Shown here: one piece after another, positions 36,360 through 45,900 of the stretch | How positions within the stretch are numbered: the stretch's first letter is position 1 | Layout of the letters: each line of letters starts with the position of its first letter | DNA from: Lachnospiraceae bacterium | GTDB lineage: Bacteria > Bacillota > Clostridia > Lachnospirales > Lachnospiraceae | Reading direction: 5' to 3' | Length of the DNA stretch: 64,000 bases | Assembly (NCBI GenBank): GCA_017474455.1 | Contig: JAFVHP010000044.1 | Coordinates: 62,001-126,000 of the forward strand | Made by a program: the position numbers and the translations under genes | The notes under the pieces: generated by a model | The model's database searches: none | The model's input: the letters and a program-made list of their open reading frames with translations, nothing else | Told to the model about the DNA's origin: nothing

Positions 36360-36440
36360 TCAGTTGCTGTTCGCTGCCTTCCAGTCTGAAAGCTGCTGCT
36401 GATAGAAGGCCACATAATCGTCAGCACCTGCTGTTTTTAT
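36360..36440 (-). pseudogene. Remnant C-terminus of a sugar-binding lipoprotein
   Basis: On the minus strand a short frame ending in a stop reads AGADDYVAFYQQQLSDWKAA then NSN. It matches the C-terminus of the intact binding protein at 55245-56903, which ends AAGVDDYLAAYQTQLDAWKA and a few more residues. No start, signal peptide or fold remains, so this looks like the last 25-odd codons of a deleted binding-protein gene next to CGD pair 2. In the third CGD locus the intact homologue sits nearby. Confidence 0.65.
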
Positions 36441-36474
36441 TATACTTCAGAAATACTTCCGGTTGTACATAATA

Positions 36475-36510
36475 AATGCCCGCCGGATGATGAATTTACC
36501 GGCAGGCATT
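36475..36510 (-). terminator. Terminator after CGD pair 2
   Basis: AATGCC-GCCGG pairs with CCGGC-GGCATT with one mismatch around a 12-base loop; TTTATTATG follows on the minus strand. Confidence 0.55.
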
Positions 36511-36544
36511 CATTAGTGAAAAGAGAGAAATAATTGACTGTGTT

Positions 36545-37516
36545 TTATTCAGCGAGGTACTTCTTAAACATATCCCTGAACCTGTTGAGCTGGGGTTCGA
36601 AATCCATCGGGATCGAAGGGTCATGGCCTTCGAATTCACTGGAGACCCATCCTTTGTAGTTGTAACGGTCAAGGATCTTAATGATCTCGTCGTAAGGAAT
36701 GCAGGTCTCTTCCAGATCCTCGTTGATGTGATAGAACTTGCCGTGGATGTACAGGGTGTAAGGCATGATCATATCGATCTCTTCCAGGGTCGCGCTGTTG
36801 GATACGCGGTAGTAGCCCTGTGCAGCCAGGTTCTTTTCAGCAGGATTCAGGTCGCCCAGTTCACTCTCCGGGACACCGTTCGAAATGGCATTGATGATCT
36901 CTTCGACCTTTTCTTCCCTTGCGCCGGCTTTGACCGCGCGGACGATCGTCTGGTAAGTGGGCTTTTTCTGCATAACGCCCATGTCCAGGTTGACGCCGAG
37001 GTAATCCTTGCATTCGGGGCGGGCCATGACTTCAAAGTATTCCTGCCACTTGGGTGTGCGGGGATTGTGGGGATTGTGCAGCTCGATGACCAGCTTCATA
37101 TCCAGCTTTTCGCAGAACGGAAGCATCCTGTAATAGGTCTCGGCCCCGAATTCATGCAGTGTACGGACGTATTTGAAACCAAGACTCTTGGCTACCATCA
37201 TGTCGTTCATGGTATCGCGGATGATCTCTTCCGGTGTGGGATACCTGTCGGAACGGCGGCCCGGGTCTACATAGGTGCCGTAGCAGATAGGTGTAAGGTT
37301 ATAGTCAGACATCATCCGGCGGAAGTTGTCACACCATGCCTCCGGCGGATAAGGATATCCGGGAACTGACTGCGGAGCCACGATCTCGATGCCTTCATAT
37401 CCCATATCGGCGGCTTTCTTAACACACTCGTCAAAGGTAAGGAGCCTTGAAGTATAGGCAGCTGTCATGCTGTATATGGAAACACCGATATTGATATCTT
37501 TGATCTTATTGTTCAT
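36545..37516 (-). CDS. C-glycoside deglycosidase alpha-subunit-like TIM-barrel protein, pair 2
   Basis: A 323-residue TIM-barrel protein with the four metal-ligand positions kept: Glu in VIELHNP, Asp in GVNLDMGV, His in LYIHGKF and Glu in SSEFEG. It belongs to the sugar-phosphate isomerase/epimerase superfamily. With the DUF6379 gene 19 bases upstream it forms a CGD-like heterodimer. It is closer in style to pair 3 than to pair 1. GGGAGG precedes the ATG. The actual substrate is unknown. Confidence 0.72.
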   Translation of the reverse strand: MNNKIKDINIGVSIYSMTAAYTSRLLTFDECVKKAADMGYEGIEIVAPQSVPGYPYPPEAWCDNFRRMMSDYNLTPICYGTYVDPGRRSDRYPTPEEIIRDTMNDMMVAKSLGFKYVRTLHEFGAETYYRMLPFCEKLDMKLVIELHNPHNPRTPKWQEYFEVMARPECKDYLGVNLDMGVMQKKPTYQTIVRAVKAGAREEKVEEIINAISNGVPESELGDLNPAEKNLAAQGYYRVSNSATLEEIDMIMPYTLYIHGKFYHINEDLEETCIPYDEIIKILDRYNYKGWVSSEFEGHDPSIPMDFEPQLNRFRDMFKKYLAE

Positions 37517-37535
37517 TATGTCATTCCTCCCATTC

Positions 37536-37979
37536 TTACGCTTCTACAGAGCGGATACCTTCGTCATTGGCCTCGAGAACACTGAATTCGGGCGTAAGGT
37601 ACGCGCTGTATGGATTTCGTGACTCCAGCATCACATGGACCTTGTGCTCGCCGGGCGCGATACCGCCGTCCTTAAGCACGATGATGTCAGCCTTATCAAG
37701 GCGTCCCCAAAACTCCTTATACATTTCCGGCAGCTGGTCAATATAAAACTTCTTGCCGTTGATGCAGAACAGAATGTCGGCAGCGGGGACTTCCTCATCA
37801 TCTACCCAGACTTTAAAGTCATGGATGCAGCTCAGCCATGTCCCGCGGTATGAGCCGTATTCGACTTTGAACGTGTAGCCGAGTGTCACACCGCCCACTT
37901 CATAGATGCGGATAGGGTCATTGCAAAGGAAGATTCCGCCGCCCCAGCCTGTCGTTTTCCTGTAGGGAATAGTGATCAT
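37536..37979 (-). CDS. C-glycoside deglycosidase beta-subunit-like (DUF6379), pair 2
   Basis: A 147-residue beta-rich protein with GYTFKVEYGSYRGTWLS, a central VDDEEVPAADI strand pair, the FYIDQLPEM block and GGIAPGEHKVHVML. It parallels the other two DUF6379 proteins here, notably the canonical pair 3 copy. It is first in the two-gene operon and has a strong AAGGAG site. The first 25 residues are Gly-rich and unlike the other copies. Confidence 0.65.
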   Translation of the reverse strand: MITIPYRKTTGWGGGIFLCNDPIRIYEVGGVTLGYTFKVEYGSYRGTWLSCIHDFKVWVDDEEVPAADILFCINGKKFYIDQLPEMYKEFWGRLDKADIIVLKDGGIAPGEHKVHVMLESRNPYSAYLTPEFSVLEANDEGIRSVEA

Positions 37980-38303
37980 AATTGATTCGCTCCTTTCTTA
38001 AACAGTTGCTTAATAAATACCGGTATCAATGACCTATGCACTCAATGTAAGTATAGAAGAATACACATATTCCTGCTTTTCCTCAGGCGTCTGCGGCTTT
38101 GTTCAAAACAGGAAAAAATGGATAAAGCCCTGCGGATTTGGACAATCGTCCTTCCGCAGGACTATAGGAGAAAAGAGCTCTCCCGCTTTAGAACCGGTTC
38201 ATTCCCGCGGCCAGCTCCCGTGGGCATAGACCCGGCAGACTCGGAGAGCTGTCTCGAGACCGGTATTAAGAATGTGACAATCACAGGGGACAGGTCCGGT
38301 AAC
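37980..38303. other. Non-coding stretch between CGD pair 2 and btuD
   Basis: No gene is seen. A large-loop inverted pair (AGCTCTCC near 38179 with GGAGAGCT near 38242) and interleaved ACCGGT words could fold on the minus strand and end in GAGAGCTCTTTTCT, possibly the btu operon terminator. The pair 2 promoter must also lie here but is not clear. Confidence 0.35.
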
Positions 38304-39119
38304 TCACTCAAAATATTCCATCATCTCTTTCTGCCACCCGATGACATCGGTATGGTAGACTTTTGCCAGCGTTTTACGGCTGAGGACTTCCCGGACGCTG
38401 CCATACGCGGCAGTATGACCTTTTGACAGCAAAAGGGCTTCGTCGCCGTAGGCCCGTGCCATGGTAAGATCGTGCATGACGGAAACGACAGCGCGGGATC
38501 TTCCGATCTGCCCTTCTTTCCGGTCCTGTTCTTTCCCTTCCTCCAGCCAGTCCCTGATCAGCGAGATCAGCTGCATCTGGTACTCGGGGTCCAGATGGTT
38601 CATGGGCTCGTCCAGGATCAGGATCCGCGGATCCTGCACCAGAAGCTGCGCGAAGAACATCCGCTGCATCTCCCCGCCGGACAGCGTCAGGACAGAACAG
38701 GAGGCCAGCTCCTTCAGACCGGTCCTCTCGAGAGCACGCTGCACAGCCGCATCGCCGCCGGGGTCCCGTCTCCCCCAAAGCCCGTTCCCTGATGATCTTT
38801 CATGCGCATATCTGCCCATGCGGACGACTTCCTCAACACGGAAACCGTAATCGATGTGATGTGTCTGGGACAGTATGCCGATCTCCAGGGCCCTTTGTCC
38901 GGGCGGCAGTTTCCTGACGTTTTGTCCGTCCAGAAGGACATCCCCGGTATAGGGAACAGCCTGGGCGATCGACTTCACCAGCGTTGTCTTTCCTGCCCCA
39001 TTCGGGCCGATGATCATCAGCCAGTGCCCTTCCTCCAGAGAGAACGAAACATTCTCCACGATCTTCTTTTGTCCATAGGATACGGATACGTCCCGCAGTT
39101 CAAGCATGCTCATTCTCAT
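38304..39119 (-). CDS. btuD: Cobalamin ABC transporter ATPase
   Basis: A 271-residue FecE/BtuD-type ATPase: Walker A GPNGAGKTT, Q-loop ILSQTHHIDYG, signature LSGGEMQRMFFAQ and Walker B ILILDEPMNHLD, with the switch His in SVMHDLT. It powers the importer encoded by the two upstream genes. The start at 39119 overlaps the permease stop (ATGA). The operon is preceded by a cobalamin riboswitch, so vitamin B12 or a corrinoid is the likely cargo rather than iron-siderophore. Confidence 0.9.
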   Translation of the reverse strand: MRMSMLELRDVSVSYGQKKIVENVSFSLEEGHWLMIIGPNGAGKTTLVKSIAQAVPYTGDVLLDGQNVRKLPPGQRALEIGILSQTHHIDYGFRVEEVVRMGRYAHERSSGNGLWGRRDPGGDAAVQRALERTGLKELASCSVLTLSGGEMQRMFFAQLLVQDPRILILDEPMNHLDPEYQMQLISLIRDWLEEGKEQDRKEGQIGRSRAVVSVMHDLTMARAYGDEALLLSKGHTAAYGSVREVLSRKTLAKVYHTDVIGWQKEMMEYFE

Positions 39120-40207
39120 TCCCTGCCGCTCCTTGTCCGGTAAAAAATATATGTAAAGACCGGCGCGCCTACAAACGACGTGATCACGCCGACCGGCAGC
39201 TCCAGGGGATTGCATATCACGCGCGAAAGAAGATCCGTCAGCATAAGGAAGACCGCTCCTCCGAACAGCGAAGCAGGAAGGAGTCTTTTATGGTTCGGCC
39301 CTATAAGCATGCGCATGATATGCGGCGTCACCAGGCCGACGAAACCGATCGTCCCGCTGATCGAGACACAGACGCCTATCAGCGATGAGACCGCGATCAG
39401 TATGACTAGCCGTACGCGCCGGATATTGACGCCGATATTGGCAGCGTTTTCTTCTCCGATGGAGTAAGCGTTCAGCTCCGCGGCATACCGCATCAGGACC
39501 GCCCCGCAGATGACCAGCGCGATAAGCAGTGTCAGCACGTTCCTGTAATTCGTCCCGGCAAGGGATCCGAGGGTCCAGAAGGTATATGTCCGGATCTTTT
39601 CGGATGCAAAGATGATCAGCAGGGAAATGACGCTGGATATGAACATGCTGAAAATGATCCCGAGCAGGATGATCGTATTGGTGGACAGCGACCTGTCCAG
39701 CCGGTAAGCCAGCGACAGGATAAATATCATGGACAGAAAAGCCGTCAGCATGGCCATCAGCGTCGCACCGGACCAGAGTGTCCCGTGGATCGTTATGCCC
39801 AGGGTGATCGCAAGCGCGGCGCCCAGCGACGCACCGGAGGATACGCCCAGGGTGGAACCGTCGGCCAGCGGATTCTTCAAAAGTCCCTGCATCACAGCCC
39901 CGCAGAGCGAAAGGGATGCGCCGCTTAAGGCTGCGCAGAGCACGCGGGGAACGCGGACAGAAAGAATAATGGCGGACGCCGTGTCCGGCACCGCCCCCAG
40001 CAGCCCCTGCCCGCTGCCGGTCAGCGTCCGCACCAGTGCGCTCCACAGGATCCGTATCGTATGCGCCGGGGAGATCGCGACGCTCCCCGCACCTACACAG
40101 AGGCAGAAGACCAGGAACGTAAAAAGGACCGCGGCGGGATAAAATCCCGCCGGGAATCTTTCATAAACAGTTCTGTTTGATCTGCCCTGTTTTTTCATCA
40201 GAATCAT
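39116..40207 (-). CDS. btuC: Cobalamin ABC transporter permease
   Basis: A 363-residue FecCD/BtuC-type permease with about ten membrane segments. Family blocks seen are RVPRVLCAALSGASLSLCGA, NPLADGSTLGVSSGA and GFVGLVTPHIMRMLIGPNH. It forms the membrane homodimer of the corrinoid importer. The gene lies 19 bases after btuF and overlaps btuD by four bases. Met4 is a possible alternative start. Confidence 0.92.
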   Translation of the reverse strand: MILMKKQGRSNRTVYERFPAGFYPAAVLFTFLVFCLCVGAGSVAISPAHTIRILWSALVRTLTGSGQGLLGAVPDTASAIILSVRVPRVLCAALSGASLSLCGAVMQGLLKNPLADGSTLGVSSGASLGAALAITLGITIHGTLWSGATLMAMLTAFLSMIFILSLAYRLDRSLSTNTIILLGIIFSMFISSVISLLIIFASEKIRTYTFWTLGSLAGTNYRNVLTLLIALVICGAVLMRYAAELNAYSIGEENAANIGVNIRRVRLVILIAVSSLIGVCVSISGTIGFVGLVTPHIMRMLIGPNHKRLLPASLFGGAVFLMLTDLLSRVICNPLELPVGVITSFVGAPVFTYIFYRTRSGRE

Positions 40208-40226
40208 CCGTCCCTTGTCCGGATAT

Positions 40227-41306
40227 TCAGGCTGCGGGCTCCAGTTCTTCTTCCGCTTCCTGGCCGGTCAGGAAATCATAGAGCATCTGCGCGCCTTCCG
40301 CCAGCCTGGGTGCCGGCCTGGACAGCTCGTTGTTCTGCAGGTTCAGTATGCTCTTATTCTGAACGGCTTTGACATTCTCCCAGCCCGGACGGGACATGAT
40401 CTCCTCTTCCGGAGTCGGGCCTTCGCCAAAGTACATGGAGATCGTTACGATATGGTCGGGATCTCTTTCAAGGACCTGTTCTTCCGAGATCTCTCCCCAG
40501 CCGGCAACATCATGGAAAACATTGGTAAGGCCGAGTATGGAAGCGATCTCATCCATGAAGGTGCCTTCGCCCGCTGTCCAAAGTCCCCATTCCAGCGGGG
40601 AGACTTCGAAGTATATCGTCTGTCCGCTGATGGTCGGATCTTCTTTCAGTTCCGCGAAAGTATCCTGCATGGACTTTACGACATCTTCCGCTTCCGCGTC
40701 ATGCCCTGTCAGCATACCGATCATCCTGATCGAAGTATATACGCCCTCGATATCCTGCGCGTCGGAAACGACTACAGCCACGCCCGCGTTTTCAAGAGCC
40801 TGTACCTGCTCCTCTGTCTGCGCCATAGAACTCATGATCAGGACATCCGGCTCAAGAGCCAGGATCTGCTCGATATTGGTCTCCGCGCCGGAATCCACAG
40901 ACGGCTTGTCCAGAACTTCCGCGGGATAATCACAGTATTCTCCTCTTCCCACCAGCAGGTCGCCCGCGCCGATCGCGTACAGGATCTCGCAGTCGGCCGC
41001 CGACAGCGCTACGACCTTTTCCGCCGGTTTTTCCAGCCTGACCTCATGGTCCATCATATCCGTAAAGACCAGATAATCCCCTTCCGCGGCGTCAGGAGCG
41101 GCTTCTTCCGAAACAGCTTCCTCCGGAGCAGGTTCTTCAGCGACAGCTGCTTCCGCAACCGGGGCAGTCTCCGCATCCGCCACAGTTTCCGCGGCAGCGG
41201 GTTCAGCGCCGCCGGCAGTGTTGGTACCCAGCTGGATGGGCTGACAGCCTGCCAGGACAGCCGCCATAAACGCGCTAAGGGTCAGTAAAGCCAGAATTTT
41301 TTTCAT
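40227..41306 (-). CDS. btuF: Cobalamin-binding lipoprotein
   Basis: A 359-residue binding protein with signal peptide and lipobox LAGC (Cys20), an Ala/Glu/Pro linker to about residue 95, then a BtuF/FhuD-type fold with VVALSAADCEILYAIGAGD and EILALEP-like (IEQILALEPDVLIMSS) blocks. It captures corrinoids for BtuCD. The start at 41306 is chosen for its GAAGAGGA site and signal peptide; the longer open frame upstream covers the riboswitch terminator and is not coding. Confidence 0.88.
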   Translation of the reverse strand: MKKILALLTLSAFMAAVLAGCQPIQLGTNTAGGAEPAAAETVADAETAPVAEAAVAEEPAPEEAVSEEAAPDAAEGDYLVFTDMMDHEVRLEKPAEKVVALSAADCEILYAIGAGDLLVGRGEYCDYPAEVLDKPSVDSGAETNIEQILALEPDVLIMSSMAQTEEQVQALENAGVAVVVSDAQDIEGVYTSIRMIGMLTGHDAEAEDVVKSMQDTFAELKEDPTISGQTIYFEVSPLEWGLWTAGEGTFMDEIASILGLTNVFHDVAGWGEISEEQVLERDPDHIVTISMYFGEGPTPEEEIMSRPGWENVKAVQNKSILNLQNNELSRPAPRLAEGAQMLYDFLTGQEAEEELEPAA

Positions 41307-41343
41307 AGTTCCTCTTCTCCTTTCGGTTTGCACTTTGCTGCAA

Positions 41344-41372
41344 TAAAAAACCCATCCCGACCGGTCAGGATG
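41344..41372 (-). terminator. Riboswitch-controlled terminator before btuF
   Basis: On the minus strand CATCCTGACC pairs with GGTCGGGATG and is followed by GGTTTTTTATT. Its place between the cobalamin aptamer and btuF makes it the expression platform. Confidence 0.75.
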
Positions 41373-41466
41373 AGTAAATGACATACAAAAACACAGGGTC
41401 ACAGACCCCGTTATCTGCAGTACGATCAATTACTCGTGATCCGGAAAATCAATTCCTGTACCAGTT

Positions 41467-41670
41467 GTATGGCAGGTTTCCTGGCTCATGCATCATCACA
41501 CTGCCGACTGCCTTCCCAGGATCATTCCGGCCGTTCCCGCAGATATCCCAGTGACATTTTCTTTCATACGCAGCAGTGCTCCGCATTTACAGTGACGAGT
41601 TCGCACAGGTCTTGCACCTGTTTCCCTTTTACCCCCTGCAGCTTTTTTAATCAGCTCAGCGGCACCATAC
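41467..41670 (-). ncRNA. Cobalamin riboswitch
   Basis: Read on the minus strand, the region has the B12 box GAGCCAGGAAACCTGCC (about 41471-41487), the upstream blocks CACTGGGATATCTGCGGGAA and CCTGGGAAGGCAG, and a distal P1 strand GTATGG (41665-41670) pairing with CCATAC (41467-41472). This is the AdoCbl/cobalamin aptamer. It lies upstream of a terminator and btuFCD, so corrinoid binding should stop transcription of the importer. Confidence 0.92.
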
Positions 41671-41845
41671 AGCTATCGATATTCAACTGTTATTAATATA
41701 CCATCAATTACTCCCGGCCGCTTCTCTTGTTGAAAACAGTACACAGCAGCTGTAGGTCAGTATTAATTTCCTTGACAATGTATTCATTTTGATTATTCTG
41801 GATTTGATACTTTGACTGAAAATGAGATAGCAAGGCAGGCCGGAT

Positions 41846-42505
41846 ATGAAAAACAGCAGAGAAAACCTTACTAAACGAATCGCCATGTCGATCTTCGGCG
41901 TAGTCATCTGCGCCATCAGCGTAGGGATCTTCAAGATCGCGGCGCTGGGCGTGGACCCGTTCCAGTCATTTATGGCAGGACTTGATGCCCTGATCCCCAT
42001 CAGCTTCGGTACGCTGTATGTGATCACGAACGCCGTTCTGCTCCTGTTCGCCCTTATCTTTGATAGGCACTACATCGGAATAGCGACCTTCATCAACCTG
42101 TTCCTGCTCGGATATATCACCCAGTTCACTTATGAATTTCTGCAGAAAATCATCGTAGACCCTTCCATGATCGTGAGGGTGATCTGGTTTGTGGTCGGCG
42201 TCGTCATCATCTGCTTCGGCTCGGCCTTTTACATGACGGCGGACCTCGGCGTCTCCACCTATGACGCCATCGCGCTGATCATCTGCAATACCTGGAAGAA
42301 AGGCAAGTTCCAGTACATCAGGATCATCACCGATCTGGTCTGCGTCATACTCGGCGTGACCCTGTTTCTGATATCCGGCGGCAAAGTCTCCGCCATCCCT
42401 ACGATCGCGGGTATCGGGACGATCATCACCGCCTTCTTCATGGGCCCGCTCATCGAGTTCTTTAACGTGCATGTCGCACGCCCAGTGCTGAATAAAGGGA
42501 AGTGA
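41846..42505 (+). CDS. yczE: YczE/YitT-type integral membrane protein
   Basis: A 219-residue protein with five or six hydrophobic segments. GVDPFQSFMAGL near residue 35 and ADLGVSTYDAIALII near 133 are two related half-motifs, typical of the YczE family of unknown function. It is monocistronic on the plus strand. After its stop, the last codons plus stop region are duplicated once (42478-42503 and 42521-42545). Confidence 0.8.
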   Translation: MKNSRENLTKRIAMSIFGVVICAISVGIFKIAALGVDPFQSFMAGLDALIPISFGTLYVITNAVLLLFALIFDRHYIGIATFINLFLLGYITQFTYEFLQKIIVDPSMIVRVIWFVVGVVIICFGSAFYMTADLGVSTYDAIALIICNTWKKGKFQYIRIITDLVCVILGVTLFLISGGKVSAIPTIAGIGTIITAFFMGPLIEFFNVHVARPVLNKGK

Positions 42506-42628
42506 CTAAACGTACGCCCCGCCCGGTGCTGAATAAAGGGAAGTAAGCAGGCTTTGCTGCTCACAGCCGGGCTCTTCGATAAAGAGAAGTCTATGCGCCG
42601 CGGAGCGGCCGGCTGCGGCCGGAGGGCT

Positions 42629-42970
42629 GTTCCGCGGCGACACTTTTCCTACTATTTAGGCATTTGTGGCGCCAGATCAGTTGTTCCGCGGCGACACTTT
42701 TCCCACTATTCAAGCATTAGTGGCGCCGGATCAGTTGTTCCGCGGCGACACCATTTCAACTAATCAAGCGTTTGTGGCGCCCGGGAGGTTGCTCCGTGGC
42801 GACACTTTTCCCACTATTCGAGCATTCGCGGCGTCAGGAGGGCTGTTCCGCGGCGACACTTTTCCTACTATTCAAGCATTAGTGGCGCCGGAGGGTTACT
42901 CCGTGACGCCACCATTCAAACAAATCAAGCATTCGCGGCGCCCGGAAGACACTTCCGCGGCGCCGGATTA
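42629..42970. repeat. Array of six and a partial 54-bp repeats
   Basis: Units start GTTCCGCGGCGACAC, continue with a T-rich stretch around CCCACTATTCAAGCATT and end GTGGCGCC. GGCGACAC and GTGGCGCC nearly complement each other, so each unit can fold into an 8-bp stem with one mismatch. Starts fall at 42629, 42683, 42737, 42791, 42845, 42898 and 42952. The array fills the space between the convergent yczE and protease genes. Confidence 0.88.
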
Positions 42971-42978
42971 ATCTCAGA

Positions 42979-45900
42979 TCACTCCTTCACAAATTCCACG
43001 TATATCTCGTGATCCGCCGTAATATCTTCCAGTGCGATCCCGTCTTTTGCCGCAGCCAGGACTTCCTCCTCGGACAATTCCTGCCCGTCGATCCGGACCG
43101 CCGCAACTCTGTACCCCTCTTCAGGGATAAGCATAAAGGCTTCGTTCGCCCCGACATAGCTTTCATAGCTTTCCGTGATGCTCTCCACACTGCGCTCCGC
43201 GGTTTCTTCCAATCCGATTGAGGTGCCTTCCCGGCTGACCGTCCCGCCGCCGGACGAAGAGACACTGATCCTCACCGCGTCGCCGTATTGCGGCTTCGTC
43301 TGAACGTCCGTACCGGCGAAGACATAGCCGCCTTCCTCCGAAACAGTGACGCCAAGGACATAATACCTGCCCATGTACGCCGTACTGCAGAGGCTGTAGA
43401 CAGGCGTCAGGCTGACCATCCCTCCGGCTGGTGAGAAATGTATATCGCCGTATGAACCGGTAAACGTATCGGCGGTGACATTACCTTCTGCATCCGCTGA
43501 CACCCTGCCGCTGAACATGATCCCGTCCGCGAGTGATACCGCTCCGGTCGCGGATGCCTGGCATTCAGGTGCGTCATCGATGATCGGCTGCCCGTCGTAC
43601 AGAAGGGTCTTCAGCTCATAGCTGTTACCATCGTCTGACAGGATGATCTGATAGACGTCGTTCAGGTCATTTTCGCTGTCATTTCCGCCGAACACATACA
43701 GTGTATCCGGCCCGTCATAAACGAGGCATCTGTCCTGCCCCATCAGAAAGCCCTGATCATCCCCCGTCCGCTCAAGTTCGACCAGCGTCATGCTGTCTTC
43801 ATCGAGTTTCCTGACGGACATGATATCGGTGAAGCGGTCGATCGGTCCGAGGTGATAATAGTTTCCGCCGACGACATACACACCGGTCCCGTTGTTGACC
43901 ATGGACTTGCCGTTCTCGCAGGATTCGTCGTTCAGCAGGTAATACTCCGCAGTGCAGTCCGCGGGATCAAAGACGCCGAGGTATGCCTTCGCATCATATT
44001 CATCGTTCGCGAAGAAAAGGATCTTTCCTTTCCAGGTGCAGACGCCGGAATCCGCGGAATATCCGCCGTTGTAAACTTCGCTCCACTCTCCGGTACCGAT
44101 ATCGTACCGGAAAACAGATGTCTGCAGGGCGCGGTTATTGCAGAATGCATACAGCGCACCGTCGAAGCCGATGAGCGAGCGCATCTCGATCCCGTAGAAA
44201 GTATTGTCAAATTCGTCTGATGTTACTCTATATGTGCCGGGCGTACCGGGAGTTTTCACCAGCTCCCTCCCCGGGAGCGGAAGTCTTTCAAAAAGAGTCT
44301 CCGGCGTACCGATACGGTCATACCGTCGCCCAGCGCCACCTCCCGCTGCAGTCACTTCGATCAGATGCTCTCCGGCCGCAAGGCCTTCCGGAACTTCCAG
44401 CATGACTGCTGTATCATTCCAATCTTTCACTATGCAGGACATACCGTCTATGCTGACGCCGCCTGCCTCATCACCGAAGAAATAGCCGCTGACAGCAAGC
44501 TCCTTACAGCCTTCATCACCCAGGCTTTCGCGGGCTTTAACTGCGTTCACCACCGGAGCGGGCGTATCCTGCAGGGCTTTCCTTACGCTTGCGATCCCTC
44601 CCGTCATGGAAATATCGGCAAGGCCGTCGGCCGGTTTAGCGCTGCCGATGATCCTGGCCGCAATCCGGTCCGCTCCCTCTTCCGGATAAGCGGCCGAAAG
44701 GATCGCCGCTTCGCCGGAGACCGCGGGCGTTGCCATGGATGTCCCGGTATCGTATCCGTATGCGTCCACGTCCGCTGTCAGGGACATGCTCTTCAGGTAA
44801 ACATGATCAGCCTGCTCGTAGTCTTCTTTGCTTACATATATTGTCAGTCTGAACGACCGCTTGGATGCGCCGCGCCCGTCATAGAAATTGAAAGGTATCC
44901 TGCAGGGGCCCGCAGGACAGTCGTTCAAAACGCTCGCCGCTCCCTGCTCCGTTTCTATATCCGTGGCAAAGACTTCCACGATCACGCTTGGCGCCGGCTC
45001 CTCCAGGTACAGCTCCAGGACGCCGCCGACGCATTCTTCCGTACCTTCGAAGGTGTCGGAATCAATGGAAATGGAACCGTATTCCTCATCCTGTTCAAGG
45101 CGCAGCACCCTGCCCGCTTCCGGATGCTCTTCCAGAGTGAGAGTGGTACTGTTGTCCCCTGCCGAACCCGAAAACCCAAGGACACTGTTCACGTGGTTGT
45201 TGTCGATCGTCACGTCGTCCAGGGAATAGTCGGAGAAGAAGACCCTGCCGTCTTTTTCATACGGCTGCGCGTTATCCGGAATGTCCCCCTTCAGCCTCGG
45301 GATCGTTGAATAGATCTTGTTGCCGGGTGCGAAAACGTCGACGATCCGGCGGCTGGTATTCGTAAATTCCGTAGGCTTTCCTTCCTCGTCTGACGCGCCA
45401 ACGATCACGACGTAAGGGTTGTTATAGAAAGAAGCCTGCAGGATATCCTTGTTGTCGATCTCCAGGGCGCGGTTTCCCGCGGCAAAGACAGAGATGATCC
45501 CCAGCTCCCCGGCTTCCCTGACCAGCTTGTCCATGGTCTGCCCGAAAACGGCGTCGTGCCACGAATTGTTGATGACCTTTACGTTCACGCCGGCTTTTTT
45601 CGCCGCAATGATGTACTCGTACGCGCGGATGGATTCGACGATCGAATTGGTGCCATTGTTGTTCATGCACTTGACCGCCATGATCTTCGCGCCGCCGGTG
45701 ATCCCGCTGATGCCGGCCCCGTTCCACTCGGCGGCTATGATCCCGGCCACGTGGGTGCCGTGGTGATAATCATCCATAGGATCCGTCGTATCATACGGAA
45801 TACCATGTGTATCGCAGGGGCTGACGTTGATGCCGTACTTCCCGCCTCCCATGGCGACAAGCTCCGGATAATCCAGCCCTTCATCCCACATCACGTTCTT

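Noticed and set aside
40215-41288. Plus-strand frame opposite btuF
   Set aside because: It is antisense to a lipoprotein with lipobox and binding fold; no family features are seen in it.
38304-41306. Iron-siderophore transporter
   Set aside because: The protein families would allow it, but the cobalamin riboswitch upstream points to corrinoids.
41307-41429. N-terminal extension of BtuF
   Set aside because: The region covers the riboswitch terminator and the ATG at 41306 has the signal peptide and ribosome site.
42666-42971. Protein of 18-residue repeats encoded by the 54-bp array
   Set aside because: The open frame is a by-product of a period divisible by three; it has a GTG start without ribosome site, the phase breaks by one base at the sixth unit, and other frames are also largely open.
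44365-45309. Long plus-strand frames opposite the S8 protease gene
   Set aside because: They lie antisense to conserved catalytic motifs and lack ribosome sites or family features.
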